A DNA stretch of 64,000 nucleotides from RGDT01 sp964630925 (GTDB lineage: Bacteria > Planctomycetota > Planctomycetia > Gemmatales > Gemmataceae), in NCBI GenBank assembly GCA_964630925.1, contig CAZVZK010000029.1, positions 15,730-79,729 on the forward strand, written 5' to 3'. Under the pieces are notes generated by a model. It saw only the letters and a program-made list of their open reading frames with translations, ran no database searches and was not told the DNA's origin. This document shows positions 42,801 to 49,812 of the stretch, one piece after another (the stretch's first letter is position 1; each line of letters starts with the position of its first letter). Position numbers and translations under genes: made by a program.

Positions 42801-43310
42801 CAGCATCTCGGACTCGACGAGGAAGCGCGCCCGGTGCTGCTCGGAGGCGAAGTCGCCCTGCAGGATCATCTTGAGGGCCACGAGGCGCTTGAGGCGCCCG
42901 TCGCGCGCCTTGTAGACGACGCCCATGCCGCCCTTGCCCAGCTCGCCGAGGATCTCGTAGCCGTCGATCTCGGGCGGACGCGGCGGGCCGGGGGGCGCCG
43001 CCTGGGCCTGGCGCGCCGTGGCGCTCGACTGGAACGCCTCGGCGATCAGGTCAGCGAAGGCGGGGAAGCGGGGGGCGTAGTCGGACGGCGTGGGCGTCTC
43101 GCCGCGCCGGCCCCGGTAATCGAGGTCGATGGCCAGCAGCTCGGCGAGCAGACAGGACGGGTCGCCCATCCCGGCCTCGCGGACGTACCCCTCCAGCGAC
43201 GGCCCCTCGCCGGCGAGCAGCGCGGCCTCGTAGCGCGAACACAGCCGGTCGATGGCGGCCTGCTCGCGCAACGTCAGGGCCTGATACCGGTCCAGCGAGC
43301 GGTCGGCCAC
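39828..43310 (-). CDS. Serine/threonine protein kinase fused to FGE-sulfatase (SUMF1-like) domain
   Basis: An 1,160-residue membrane protein. The cytoplasmic kinase has the glycine loop GELGKGGMGVVYKA, lysine in VALKMIL, HRDVKPANVLM, DFGLA and SYMSPEQARG. A single membrane helix (AGLVAVSLLLVLAVIGIPTA) follows near residue 415. The outer part has HEAT-like helices, then an FGE-sulfatase domain (MGIPAGVLRRNAVSAALL, GREVTLGQFRQFLDDG, YRLPTEVEWDHAQRAG, NRWGLFDVVGNMWEAT, HVIRGGGYDSGSK), then TPR-like helices. This is a known planctomycete architecture in which the FGE-like part is thought to serve as a sensor. It lies 28 bases after an ECF sigma gene and is probably co-transcribed with it. Confidence 0.92.
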   Translation of the reverse strand: MADRSLDRYQALTLREQAAIDRLCSRYEAALLAGEGPSLEGYVREAGMGDPSCLLAELLAIDLDYRGRRGETPTPSDYAPRFPAFADLIAEAFQSSATARQAQAAPPGPPRPPEIDGYEILGELGKGGMGVVYKARDGRLKRLVALKMILQGDFASEQHRARFLVESEMLGRLRHPNVVQVFGSGEQGGRPFLALEYVEGGTLAQRLAGGGLPQREAAALVAQLARGVHHAHLQGVIHRDVKPANVLMSPAPDGAVPKITDFGLACAPGGGEVSLPGQVLGTPSYMSPEQARGERQALGPAADVYSLGAVLYEALTGKPPFRGATPLETVRQVLADEPPPPASLRPGLDADLVTVCLKCLRKEPEGRYPSAAALADDLERWLAGKPVSARPAGVAERAWKWARRSPAQAGLVAVSLLLVLAVIGIPTAAALRLAREQELTRRADEQRRLALVQSLHAAAPESVPFLVEALAPAPDQVLPLIREQLADPATRLRAAVALTLLGEDQTDYLVSAIPTAPAAESGNFARAFLASSAPGLADELHRRARTDTDLNVRMRHVILSLDLGDTRTAREMFGGTFVAARSAFLEEVASWHGTLARLPAIIDGADDDDFRSAVCAAAGRVDPARLDPEVRRSIAAALARRYQDAPDPGTHAAAEWSLRRWGVDPPAIKPAEGRRWFVNSAGMTMMGIPAGVLRRNAVSAALLTRPYFIGGREVTLGQFRQFLDDGSAERPDDWRPIPEFDKGPGYPLHNIRLNHVALFCNWLSKRERRRPCYRHDAARPGGWACDLTADGYRLPTEVEWDHAQRAGASGRFFFGPDARWLPLYGQVAQQAPAPCGAKLPNRWGLFDVVGNMWEATNDEFAPIPGGAILDPRATGRPATHVIRGGGYDSGSKECLAWTREEGRMDLSFSLGFRVVCGSAAPTEAPLPKTSDGRAALALLHDADDAVLVRLRGELHARFGEWGRAAADLGAAAKTLPAEVDLLTTYAAVLVKAGGGPEYAALRRRLLDTYGNTEDPLDAERVAKACLLADGDGMDRILRLLKTAMGRNSQPWARPYAELAQGMAEYRRGDHKEALVWLTRCQQLGRPLLNDECQALRGCFMAMTLYRLGQTRQAGNVLLEARTRLKHLEATKEERAEDSWKDRLRASLAEAEAKAVLLRKK

Positions 43311-43338
43311 GTCTGCACCCTCGGTGCCCGGCGGGCGG

Positions 43339-43938
43339 TCACGGCGCCGGGGCTTCGTTCTCCCAGTACGAGCGGATGAGGACCAGCTTACGGCGGACGG
43401 TCCGCTCGGTGACGCCCAGCTTCGCGGCGATCTCCTCGGCGGTGTACTCCTCCACCCGCAGCCGCGCCACGTCGCGCAGGTCGGCCTCGGGCAGCCGGGC
43501 CAGCAGGGACTCGAACTGCTCGGCGATCATGGCGGCCAGCTCGGGCGTCGGCTCGGCCCCGATGATCTCATCCAGCTCGACGGGCGAGGCGGCAGGCGTG
43601 GCCGGCCCGTCCGGCCCGGAGCCGCCGCGTTTGAGCCTCTGCTGCCCGCGGCGCTCCTGATACGCCTTGCGGGCGGTGAGCATGACGAGGACCTGCCACA
43701 GGTCGTCGCGGTCATTCAGGCGCGGGAAACGCTGGGCGGCCTGGCAGAAGCTGTGGAAGGCCGACAGGGCCACGTCCTCCTCGTCGGCGGCGCGGCGCGA
43801 GACGCCTTGCAGCTTGCCGCGCGCGAACGTGACGAGCCGCCCGAAGTAGCGCTCCCAGAGCCGCTGCGCGGCCTCGCCGTCGCCCTCGCGCAGCAGGCCG
43901 ATCCAGGTCGTGACGGAGTGGCCGCCGGACACGCCCAT
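43339..43938 (-). CDS. ECF-type RNA polymerase sigma factor
   Basis: A 199-residue sigma factor with sigma-2 region WERYFGRLVTFARGKLQG through ADEEDVALSAFHSFCQAA, and sigma-4 region LLARLPEADLRDVARLRVEE then YTAEEIAAKLGVTERTVRRKL. It belongs to the planctomycete ECF groups usually encoded directly before serine/threonine kinases, as here, implying that phosphorylation by the partner kinase may control it. The ATG at 43938 is preferred; a TTG at 43956 is an alternative that leaves more room for the GGAGGG, which otherwise abuts the start. Confidence 0.88.
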   Translation of the reverse strand: MGVSGGHSVTTWIGLLREGDGEAAQRLWERYFGRLVTFARGKLQGVSRRAADEEDVALSAFHSFCQAAQRFPRLNDRDDLWQVLVMLTARKAYQERRGQQRLKRGGSGPDGPATPAASPVELDEIIGAEPTPELAAMIAEQFESLLARLPEADLRDVARLRVEEYTAEEIAAKLGVTERTVRRKLVLIRSYWENEAPAP

Positions 43939-44053
43939 CCCTCCACCGCGAAGCAAGGCTGCCCACTGTTCTACGGGCCAGGCGGCGGGGATGCCAGGGA
44001 GCCCGGCGTCCGCGGGGGGTCAGTCGATTACACGTCGCATCGTGGGTACCTCC

Positions 44054-44079
44054 CTGAGAAGGCCGACCCGGCCTCTCAG
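44054..44079. repeat. Short hairpin upstream of the ECF sigma gene
   Basis: CTGAGAAGGCC and GGCCTCTCAG form a near-perfect stem in the gap between the sigma factor and the isomerase gene. It may end the isomerase transcript, which reads leftward toward it. Confidence 0.4.
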
Positions 44080-44224
44080 CAGAGATCTGTCCCGCACGCC
44101 CCCGAGGCGGACACGGGATCTGGAGGCCGATGGCTCGTCTTCTCCCGTCCGTTGGGATCCGGCCATACAAACCCGACGGCCTGGCCGGCCGTCGACGTTC
44201 TCGTCCGTGGCCTGGGGCGGGGCG

Positions 44225-45058
44225 TCACGCCAGACACTCGCGGATGTGCGCCAGACCGTGGGCCACGTCGCGCAGCCGGGCCTCCTGTCCGCCCACCTCG
44301 CGCTCGACGCACAGCGGCCCCGTGTAGCCGGCCTTCTTCAGCGCCAGCAGGAACGCCTTGATGTTCACCTGCCCCTTGCCGAGCGGCACCTCCTCGCCCC
44401 AGGTGCCCGGCGTCGTGGGCCGATTCGCATCCTTGACGTGGACGCTGCGGATGTCCGGGCCGAGGATCTCGACCGCACGCAGCGGGTCGCCCATGTCGTA
44501 AAGCAGCATGTTCGCCGGGTCGAAGTTCACCTTCAGGTTCGGGCACTTCAGCTCGTCGAGGGTCAGGCGGAGCAGTTCGGCCGTCTCCTGCCCGGTCTCG
44601 AAGGCGATGGTGACGCCCTTCTCCTTGGCCAGCGCGCTCACCTGACCGAGGGTGTCGAGGAACGGCTTGCGGCCTGCGTCGCCGGGGTGCGGGATGAACC
44701 CGGCGTGCATCATCAGGTCGGACAGGCCGAGATCGACGGTGCGCTGCAGCGCCCACTTGAGCCGCTCCAGGCGTTCGGGCCGTAGCGCGGGGTCGCCGAA
44801 GCCGCCTGTCTTCTGGATTGTCTGCGGCGTGGTGTAGTCCTCGCCGGGGAAGCCGAGCATGGCGCCCGTCATGGAGAAGCCGGCGGCCTTCGCCGCGGCG
44901 GGCATGGCGTCGCCCTCGTCCCACGAGGCGTGGTGCGGGTCGCCGCAGGCGATCTGGACGACGTTCGTGCCCAGACGGTTGAGGAGGGCGGACAGCTCCG
45001 GGACGTTCTTGACCTGGAGCGACCAGCTGCACACGCCGGGGGAGAGGGGGGGAAGCAT
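44225..45058 (-). CDS. Sugar phosphate isomerase/epimerase (AP endonuclease 2-like TIM barrel)
   Basis: A 277-residue TIM-barrel protein of the xylose isomerase-like/AP endonuclease family 2. Typical metal-site strands are visible: LMMHAGFIPHPG, TIAFETGQETAELLRLTLDE with its glutamate, KVNFDPANMLLYDMGDP with Asp, SVHVKDANRPT with His-x-Lys-Asp, and TGPLCVEREVGGQEARL with the final Glu. No signal peptide. Such enzymes epimerise or isomerise sugars and inositols; the exact substrate is unknown. It lies downstream of clpS on the same strand with 22 bases between them. Confidence 0.85.
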   Translation of the reverse strand: MLPPLSPGVCSWSLQVKNVPELSALLNRLGTNVVQIACGDPHHASWDEGDAMPAAAKAAGFSMTGAMLGFPGEDYTTPQTIQKTGGFGDPALRPERLERLKWALQRTVDLGLSDLMMHAGFIPHPGDAGRKPFLDTLGQVSALAKEKGVTIAFETGQETAELLRLTLDELKCPNLKVNFDPANMLLYDMGDPLRAVEILGPDIRSVHVKDANRPTTPGTWGEEVPLGKGQVNIKAFLLALKKAGYTGPLCVEREVGGQEARLRDVAHGLAHIRECLA

Positions 45059-45080
45059 GGGTTGCGGGCTCCAGGGTTGT

Positions 45081-45407
45081 TCAGGCGGGCTCGATGTCGC
45101 AGCCGAGGGGGCCGAGGTCGCGGCCGTCGTCGCGTTTCTCGGGGAAGGAGTGGATCTGCTCGGCCTTCAGCTCGGCGACCTCCTTGGTGCCGGTCCAGAC
45201 GATGGCGCGGCCCGTCGTGTGGGCCTCCAGCATGAACTGGACGGCGCGCTCGACGGCGCAGCCGAGGACGCGGCACAGCGTCTCGACGACGAACTCCATG
45301 GAGTGGTGGTCGTCGTTGAGGAGGATGAGGTGATAAGGCGGGATGCGCCGGGTCTTCACCTCTTCCGCGGTGACGGTCTCGGTGGAGGAGTATGGTGAAA
45401 GGGCCAT
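45081..45407 (-). CDS. clpS: ATP-dependent Clp protease adaptor ClpS
   Basis: A 108-residue ClpS, the adaptor that delivers N-degron substrates to ClpAP-type proteases. The core matches well: PPYHLILLNDDHHSMEFVVETL with the N-degron pocket residues (N-D-D and the following M), then AVERAVQFMLEAHTTGRAIVWTG and ELKAEQIHSFPEK. The start at 45407 gives MALSPYSSTETV, a typical flexible N-terminal arm. The frame is open far upstream but without protein-like sequence. A GEMM-I-type riboswitch lies about 310 bases upstream on the same strand, so the mRNA leader may be long. It reads on into the isomerase gene. Confidence 0.93.
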   Translation of the reverse strand: MALSPYSSTETVTAEEVKTRRIPPYHLILLNDDHHSMEFVVETLCRVLGCAVERAVQFMLEAHTTGRAIVWTGTKEVAELKAEQIHSFPEKRDDGRDLGPLGCDIEPA

Positions 45408-45715
45408 CGTGCGCCTGGCCTCCGTGGTGTCTGTATCCAAGGGGTAGTGTACCCATCGGCCAGGGGCGGGGAAAGGGTGGTTGAAGTGCGTCAAGGCGCC
45501 TCGCCCCACGACGAGCCGCCGCGGCCGGGGGCCAACGAGAAAATCCCCCGGGCGACGGGGCGGGCCGGTTGGCCCGCCGCCGTCACCAGGAGGATCGAGC
45601 GGGGCGGCGGCGGGCCGCCGGACTCGCGTCCGGTGCCCGTGGCCGGGACGACTCCGTGCCGGCTTCCTGTGGCCGTGAGTCGCGGGATGGACAGGGTTTT
45701 TTCGCCTGTTGCCAC

Positions 45716-45814
45716 CCCTTCGGCAGAGCGGCCCTCTGGCGGGGTCGCCCCCTTCCAGAGCCGTCTCTTTGCGTCCCACGCTCACGCGTGGTTTGCCATT
45801 TCGAGAGTGAAAGG
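45716..45814 (-). ncRNA. Cyclic-di-GMP-I (GEMM-I) riboswitch-like aptamer
   Basis: On the minus strand the conserved GEMM-I core is present in order. AAATGGCAAACC is followed by a P2 hairpin with a GTGA tetraloop (CCACGC/GCGTGG), then GGGACGCAAAG, ACGG, a P3 stem CTCTGG/CCAGAG, and GGCCGCTCTGCCGAA. The outer P1 can pair CCTTTC (45809-45814) with GAAGGG (45716-45721). The first gene downstream is clpS, 308 bases away. GEMM-I RNAs bind cyclic dinucleotides and control genes in cis. Confidence 0.82.
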
Positions 45815-45956
45815 CGTTGTGGCCCGAGCGAGGCCCCGCACGCCGCCCCGACGCGCCCGCCAGAACCGGGACACGCCGTTCGCCGGCCAAGCCTAGGCCA
45901 CGGATGGCGAGAGGGCAAGAAAAGGCCGCGCCACAGGCGGGAAACGGGCCGGAGGG

Positions 45957-46049
45957 GGATCGACGGTTGGGCCGTCAGGCCGTGGCGGCAACGGGGTGCC
46001 ACGGCCACCGGCCGAATCGAGGCCGTCCCCAGGGGGGAGGTGTCGATCC
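45957..46049. other. GC-rich self-complementary block, possible structured RNA
   Basis: GGATCGAC (45957-45964) and GTCGATCC (46042-46049) can close a helix around an inner hairpin GGCCGTGGC/GCCACGGCC (45978-45986 with 45998-46006). A CCGCGGGC/GCCCGCGG stem follows to the right. It does not match RNase P, tmRNA or SRP RNA by eye. Confidence 0.35.
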
Positions 46050-46281
46050 GGGCCGGGATACCCGACCTTGGCCCGCGGGCACCCGCCCGCGGCGCGGTGA
46101 GTGGGCTGCGAGAAGATACGTAGGTGCCGGCCATCGGTTTCAGACGCTACTGTCTTTTACCCCAACGGGGAGCCTCTTGCCTAGGCCAATCCGCGCCTGC
46201 GATGGATCTTCAAAGAGTGTCATCGGACTGTCACGGACGCGCCGGACAGCCCTCATGAGATTCTCATACGCCCTCGTCGCG

Positions 46282-46428
46282 TGGAACGGGAGGGCGAGGC
46301 GGGCGAGGCGGGCGAGGCTCCTTCCGAGCCGCACGACACACGCCGCAGCCACTTCCAATCCCGGTGCGGATGCTTCAGTCATCGTCGGCTCGGCAGGAGC
46401 CTCGCCCGCCTCGCCCTCCCTTTCCACC
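46282..46428. repeat. Inverted repeat with GGCGAGGC units
   Basis: The left arm GGGAGGGCGAGGCGGGCGAGG continuing to CTCCTTCCGAGCC (46288-46330) is mirrored by GGCTCGGCAGGAGCC and the matching GC block at 46387-46420. The left arm has one extra GGGCGAGGC unit. It lies just beyond the end of the zinc-ribbon membrane protein gene and resembles a small non-autonomous repeat. Confidence 0.65.
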
Positions 46429-46437
46429 GACCCCGAT

Positions 46438-47169
46438 CTAATCATCCTCACGCTTCGGCCTGTTGCGCGCGAGCAGCTCCTTCACGCCGGGCCGCGACAG
46501 CACCCCCGCCGCACACACCCCGGCGATCAGCACCCCCACGGACAGGAGAAGCGAGATGCCCACGAGGAGGAAGGTGAATTCGTTGCCGTTGTCCTTGGAG
46601 GAGTGCACCATGAGGACGGCGAAGGCATACAGCACGAAGAACGCCTCGGCGATGGCCAGGACGGCCCCCGTCCAGCACAGCCCCGAGGCGCGGGCCTGGC
46701 GCATGGCGTTGGCTGCCACCAGCACGACGATGAGCGACACGACGTGCCCGAAGTGGCCGGAGAGGAAGATGATGTGCACCCCCTCATCCACATCGGCCCG
46801 CTCCAGCGCCCCGATCACGCCGCCGCAGCCGCACACCATGTTCCAGATCAGCCCGGTGAGGCTCAGGCCGAACAGCCACGCCCCGGCGGTGTCGAGCGCC
46901 GCGCGGTCGCCCTCGCGCTCCGGCGGGATGTCCTGGTGTGGGGGACGCGGCCCGGCCGGCGCGCGTTGAGGCTCCGGGACGCGGCCGCCGGGCCGCCACG
47001 GCGCCGTCGGGTCCGGCACGGACAGCGGCTCGCTGATGGGCCGGGCGAGGCCGCCCTCGGGCAGGGCGGGGAAGACGGCCTGGCACACCGGGCAGCGGGC
47101 CTCGGCGCCGATGGCCGACTCCGGCAGGTGGAGGCGGCGTTTGCACTTCGGGCATTCGACGACGGGCAT
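46438..47169 (-). CDS. Zinc-ribbon membrane protein
   Basis: A 243-residue protein. The N-terminus is an MJ0042-type zinc ribbon (VECPKCKRRLHLPESAIGAEA, then CPVCQAVFPALP). A Pro-rich linker of about 70 residues leads to four hydrophobic segments: WLFGLSLTGLIWNMVCGCGG, HVVSLIVVLVAANAM, GAVLAIAEAFFVLYAFAVLMV, and FLLVGISLLLSVGVLIAGVC. Proteins of this layout are frequent in planctomycetes; the function is unknown. Confidence 0.8.
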   Translation of the reverse strand: MPVVECPKCKRRLHLPESAIGAEARCPVCQAVFPALPEGGLARPISEPLSVPDPTAPWRPGGRVPEPQRAPAGPRPPHQDIPPEREGDRAALDTAGAWLFGLSLTGLIWNMVCGCGGVIGALERADVDEGVHIIFLSGHFGHVVSLIVVLVAANAMRQARASGLCWTGAVLAIAEAFFVLYAFAVLMVHSSKDNGNEFTFLLVGISLLLSVGVLIAGVCAAGVLSRPGVKELLARNRPKREDD

Positions 47170-47263
47170 GACGGACTCCTCGCCGCATCATGATACCAGC
47201 CGGGGCCGGGTTGCGGAAACCCGCGCCGTCTGCGAAAATGACTGGGGAAGGAGGTGGGATGGC

Positions 47264-47485
47264 ATGAGCACGATGATCGAGACCCCGGTGGAGCTGATCG
47301 AATCGTTCGCGGCGATCCGCTTCACGCCGAAGGCGGACGCCCGTCTGACGGCCCTCATGGACCGCAACACGGAGGGCCGGCTCAGCGACTCGGAACGCGA
47401 GGAGCTGGAGGCGCTGTCCGAGCTGAGCGAGCGCATGTCGCTGCTCCGTGCGGGGGCGCTGCGCCTCCTCGGGCGAACGCCGTGA
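47264..47485 (+). CDS. Small acidic-helical protein paired with HNH nuclease
   Basis: A 73-residue protein, MSTMIETPVELIESFAAIRF then TPKADARLTALMDRNTEGRLSDSEREELEALSELSERM and a short tail. It is helical and acidic. The ATG at 47264 follows GGAAGGAGGTGG, a near-perfect ribosome site. Its stop overlaps the GTG start of the HNH gene by four bases, so translation is coupled. I associate this two-gene arrangement with cyanobacterial and planctomycete genomes, where such small partners may be inhibitors or cofactors of the nuclease; the role is not established. Confidence 0.75.
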   Translation: MSTMIETPVELIESFAAIRFTPKADARLTALMDRNTEGRLSDSEREELEALSELSERMSLLRAGALRLLGRTP

Positions 47486-47895
47486 GTGCGCCTTCCCTTG
47501 CGGGATTGGCTCGTCTGGTCCGGGACCGGGCCGGGGAGAGGTGCGAGTATTGCCAGATGTCTCAGGCCCTCCAGGGGGCGACGTTCCACCTCGAACACGT
47601 GGTCCCCAGCTCCGCCGGAGGGCCGACGGCTGCGGACAACCTGGCCCTGGCTTGCCCTGGCTGCAACCTCACGAAATCCGATCGGGTGACCGTGCCCGAT
47701 CCAGACACCAGCTCGCCCGTCCCCCTGTTCAACCCACGCCGAGATCGTTGGGAAGATCATCTCGCCTGGGAGGGGCATCGCGTCGTGGGGCTGACCGCGA
47801 CCGGCCGGGCGTTGGTCGCGGCGTTCGACCTGAACGCCCCACGTCGCGTGTTGATACGCCGGGCTGAAGAGCAATTCCACCTATTCCCACCCTGA
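47482..47895 (+). CDS. HNH endonuclease
   Basis: A 137-residue nuclease of the HNH/McrA type. The metal and zinc sites are visible: CEYCQM, LEHVVPSSAGGPT with the catalytic His (LEH), DNLALACPGCNLTKSD with the Asn and the second CxxC, and PLFNPRRDRWEDHLAWE, a common C-terminal signature of this subgroup. It starts with GTG at 47482, inside the stop of the preceding small gene. No methyltransferase is adjacent, so it is not an ordinary restriction system. Confidence 0.88.
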   Translation: MSAPSLAGLARLVRDRAGERCEYCQMSQALQGATFHLEHVVPSSAGGPTAADNLALACPGCNLTKSDRVTVPDPDTSSPVPLFNPRRDRWEDHLAWEGHRVVGLTATGRALVAAFDLNAPRRVLIRRAEEQFHLFPP

Positions 47896-47916
47896 GAGCC
47901 CCGCCGGAGCCCGCCG

Positions 47917-48534
47917 TCACGACTGCGGCACCGCGCCCTTGCTCCGCCAGATGTACCACGTCGCGATACCCCGGTACGGACGCCACGGCTCCGCCATCAA
48001 CCGCAGCTCGCCCTTCGTCGGCAACGCCTCAAGGCCCCAGTGGTCACGCACCCCCGCCCGCAGGCCGAAATCGCCCACCGGCAGGATGTCCGCACGCCCC
48101 AGCCCGAACAGCAGGAACATCTCCGCCGTCCACGGGCCGATCCCCGGCAGCGCCGTCAGCGCCGCCGACAGCTCGTCGTCGTCCAGCGTCCCCAGGGCGT
48201 CCAGCGGGATCGTGCCGTCGGACGCGGCGGCGGCCAGCGCCAGGATCGCCCGCGCCTTCGACCCCGACAGCCCCGCCGAGCGGATCGCCGCCTCACCCAT
48301 CGCCGTCAGGCGCGCCGGCGTCACCTCGCCGGCCAACGCGAAGAGCCGCCCTGATACTTTGTCGGCGGCGGCGGCCGAGATCATCTGGGCGACGATGGCG
48401 CGGACGAGGAGCGTGAACGGGTCGCCGCCGGGCCGCAGGGTGCACGGGCCGACGGCGGCGATGATCTTCGCGAGGACCGGGTCACGCCGGCTGAGATGGC
48501 GCCGGGCCGGCGTCCAGGGGTTGCTCGGGGGCAT
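47917..48534 (-). CDS. DNA-3-methyladenine glycosylase II (AlkA-type, HhH-GPD)
   Basis: A 205-residue base-excision repair enzyme that removes alkylated bases. The HhH-GPD core is present: RHLSRRDPVLAKIIAAVGPC, FTLLVRAIVAQMISAAAADK, the helix-hairpin-helix LTALPGIGPWTAEMFLLFGL, and the catalytic aspartate in ILPVGDFGLRAGV. It ends WRPYRGIATWYIWRSKG, as in the family. The start overlaps the end of the desaturase gene by 53 bases in another frame, so the two are co-transcribed. Confidence 0.9.
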   Translation of the reverse strand: MPPSNPWTPARRHLSRRDPVLAKIIAAVGPCTLRPGGDPFTLLVRAIVAQMISAAAADKVSGRLFALAGEVTPARLTAMGEAAIRSAGLSGSKARAILALAAAASDGTIPLDALGTLDDDELSAALTALPGIGPWTAEMFLLFGLGRADILPVGDFGLRAGVRDHWGLEALPTKGELRLMAEPWRPYRGIATWYIWRSKGAVPQS

Positions 48535-49516
48535 GCTTCTTCCGTGCGGCGGCGGCCATGCCCTCCAGGGAGGTCGGCTCCCTGGTGGGCTGCTTGATGA
48601 GGCGATACTCCAGCGCCTTCTTGCCCGGCTTGCGGAGGTTCCACACGATGCCGAACCAGCTCAACACCACGAGGATGCTGTAACTGATGTCGATCTCGTA
48701 CCACGCGAAGCCCTGGTTGGCACTCGACTGGTAGTGGTGGTGGTTGTTGTGCCAGCCCTCGCCGAAGGTCAGCAGCGCCACCACCCAGTTGTTGCGGCTG
48801 TCGTCCGGCGTGGCGTAGCGCCGCGAGCCGAACAGGTGGTTGATCGAGTTGACCATGAACGTGGCGTGGTAGACCGCGATCAGGCTGATCAGGAAGCCCC
48901 ACACCAGGCAGGGCATCCCGCCGATGAGATAGCAGGCGATGGCCAGGGTGATGCCGGGCACCCAGTGCCAGTTGTCGAGCCAGCGCAGCTCGGGGTACCT
49001 GGCGAAGTCGGGGATGTCCTCCATCGGCGTGCGGCTGTACTCGTTGGACAGGATCCAGCCGACGTGCGCCCACCAGAAGCTCGTCTCGTGCGGCGAGTGC
49101 GGGTCGAGCGGCGTGTCCGAGTGGCGGTGGTGCCCCCGGTGATGGCCGGACCACCACAGCGGGCTCTTCTGCAGCGCCGTGCAGCCGAACCACGCCAGGA
49201 GGAACTGGAAGACGCGGCTCGTCTGATACGCCTTGTGGGCGAAGTAGCGGTGGTAGCCGCCCGTGATGCAGAAGGTGCGGACGCAGTACAGGACGACCAT
49301 CATCACCAGGGCCGTCGTGGTGAGTGGGGTCCAGATGGCGAAGAGGGCGAGGAGGTGGAGGATGATGAAGGGGGCGCCGCGGACGGCGATGCCGAACCAC
49401 GAGAAGGTGGGCGGCGGCGGCTTGTCCGGGGCGAAGACGGCACGGGGCCGTCCCCCCTGCTGGGTGGGGGGGAGGTCAAGCGCCACGGGGCGAGGGGAGG
49501 GGTTGTCCGACGGCAT
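48482..49516 (-). CDS. Acyl-CoA/fatty acid desaturase (delta-9 type)
   Basis: A 344-residue integral membrane desaturase that puts a double bond into fatty acyl chains with a di-iron centre. The three histidine boxes are HRYFAH, HRGHHR and HNNHHH in their expected order and spacing. Hydrophobic pairs (FIILHLLALFAIWTPLTTTALVMMVV; GFLISLIAVYHATFMVNSI) form the membrane helices. The electron donor is not nearby. Its end overlaps the glycosylase gene. Confidence 0.93.
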   Translation of the reverse strand: MPSDNPSPRPVALDLPPTQQGGRPRAVFAPDKPPPPTFSWFGIAVRGAPFIILHLLALFAIWTPLTTTALVMMVVLYCVRTFCITGGYHRYFAHKAYQTSRVFQFLLAWFGCTALQKSPLWWSGHHRGHHRHSDTPLDPHSPHETSFWWAHVGWILSNEYSRTPMEDIPDFARYPELRWLDNWHWVPGITLAIACYLIGGMPCLVWGFLISLIAVYHATFMVNSINHLFGSRRYATPDDSRNNWVVALLTFGEGWHNNHHHYQSSANQGFAWYEIDISYSILVVLSWFGIVWNLRKPGKKALEYRLIKQPTREPTSLEGMAAAARKKHAPEQPLDAGPAPSQPA

Positions 49517-49590
49517 ATGCGGGGGTCGCCTCGCGGAAGACTGACCAGGGCGAGTCCTTCATCGTGATCGGGGCGAGGCACGGGACGGCG

Positions 49591-49812
49591 TCACCGCGCG
49601 GTGCGGACGGGCCGGGGCGGGCCGGGCTTGTTGGCCTTGCGGATGGCGGACTGCTTGCGAAGCTCGGCGCGGCGGCGGGCCTCACAGGGCTTCTCATAGT
49701 ACTTGCGCTTCCGCAGCTCCTTCTGGATGCCGCTGCGCTCGAGCAACTTCTTGAACCGCCGCAGGGCCATCCCGATCGGCTCCCGGTCGTGGACACGCAT
49801 CCGCAAGGGCAT
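49591..49812 (-). CDS. rpsU: 30S ribosomal protein S21
   Basis: A 73-residue ribosomal protein, MPLRMRVHDREPIGMALRRF followed by KKLLERSGIQKELRKRKYYEKP and a basic tail. The sequence and length are typical of bacterial S21, which helps recognise the mRNA start region on the 30S subunit. It stands alone, divergent from the CHAT gene. Confidence 0.95.
   Translation of the reverse strand: MPLRMRVHDREPIGMALRRFKKLLERSGIQKELRKRKYYEKPCEARRRAELRKQSAIRKANKPGPPRPVRTAR

Larger units (their letters stand above)
45408..46437. other. 1,030-base non-coding region between clpS and a membrane-protein gene
   Basis: No gene is recognised. On the minus strand it holds a GEMM-I-like riboswitch (45716-45814), a stem CCGGGGG/CCCCCGG around 45532-45558, and a self-complementary GC-rich block at 45957-46049. 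An inverted repeat with GGCGAGGC units is at 46282-46428. Confidence 0.5.

Noticed and set aside
45491..45715. A 74-codon gene directly after the riboswitch (GTG start)
   Set aside because: Composition is proline/arginine/glycine-rich, there is no ribosome site, and it overlaps the 3' flank of the aptamer. It looks like chance opening in GC-rich DNA.
45900..46140. RNase P RNA, tmRNA or SRP RNA in the gap upstream of clpS
   Set aside because: The stems are strong, but none of the conserved sequence cores of these RNAs is present on either strand.
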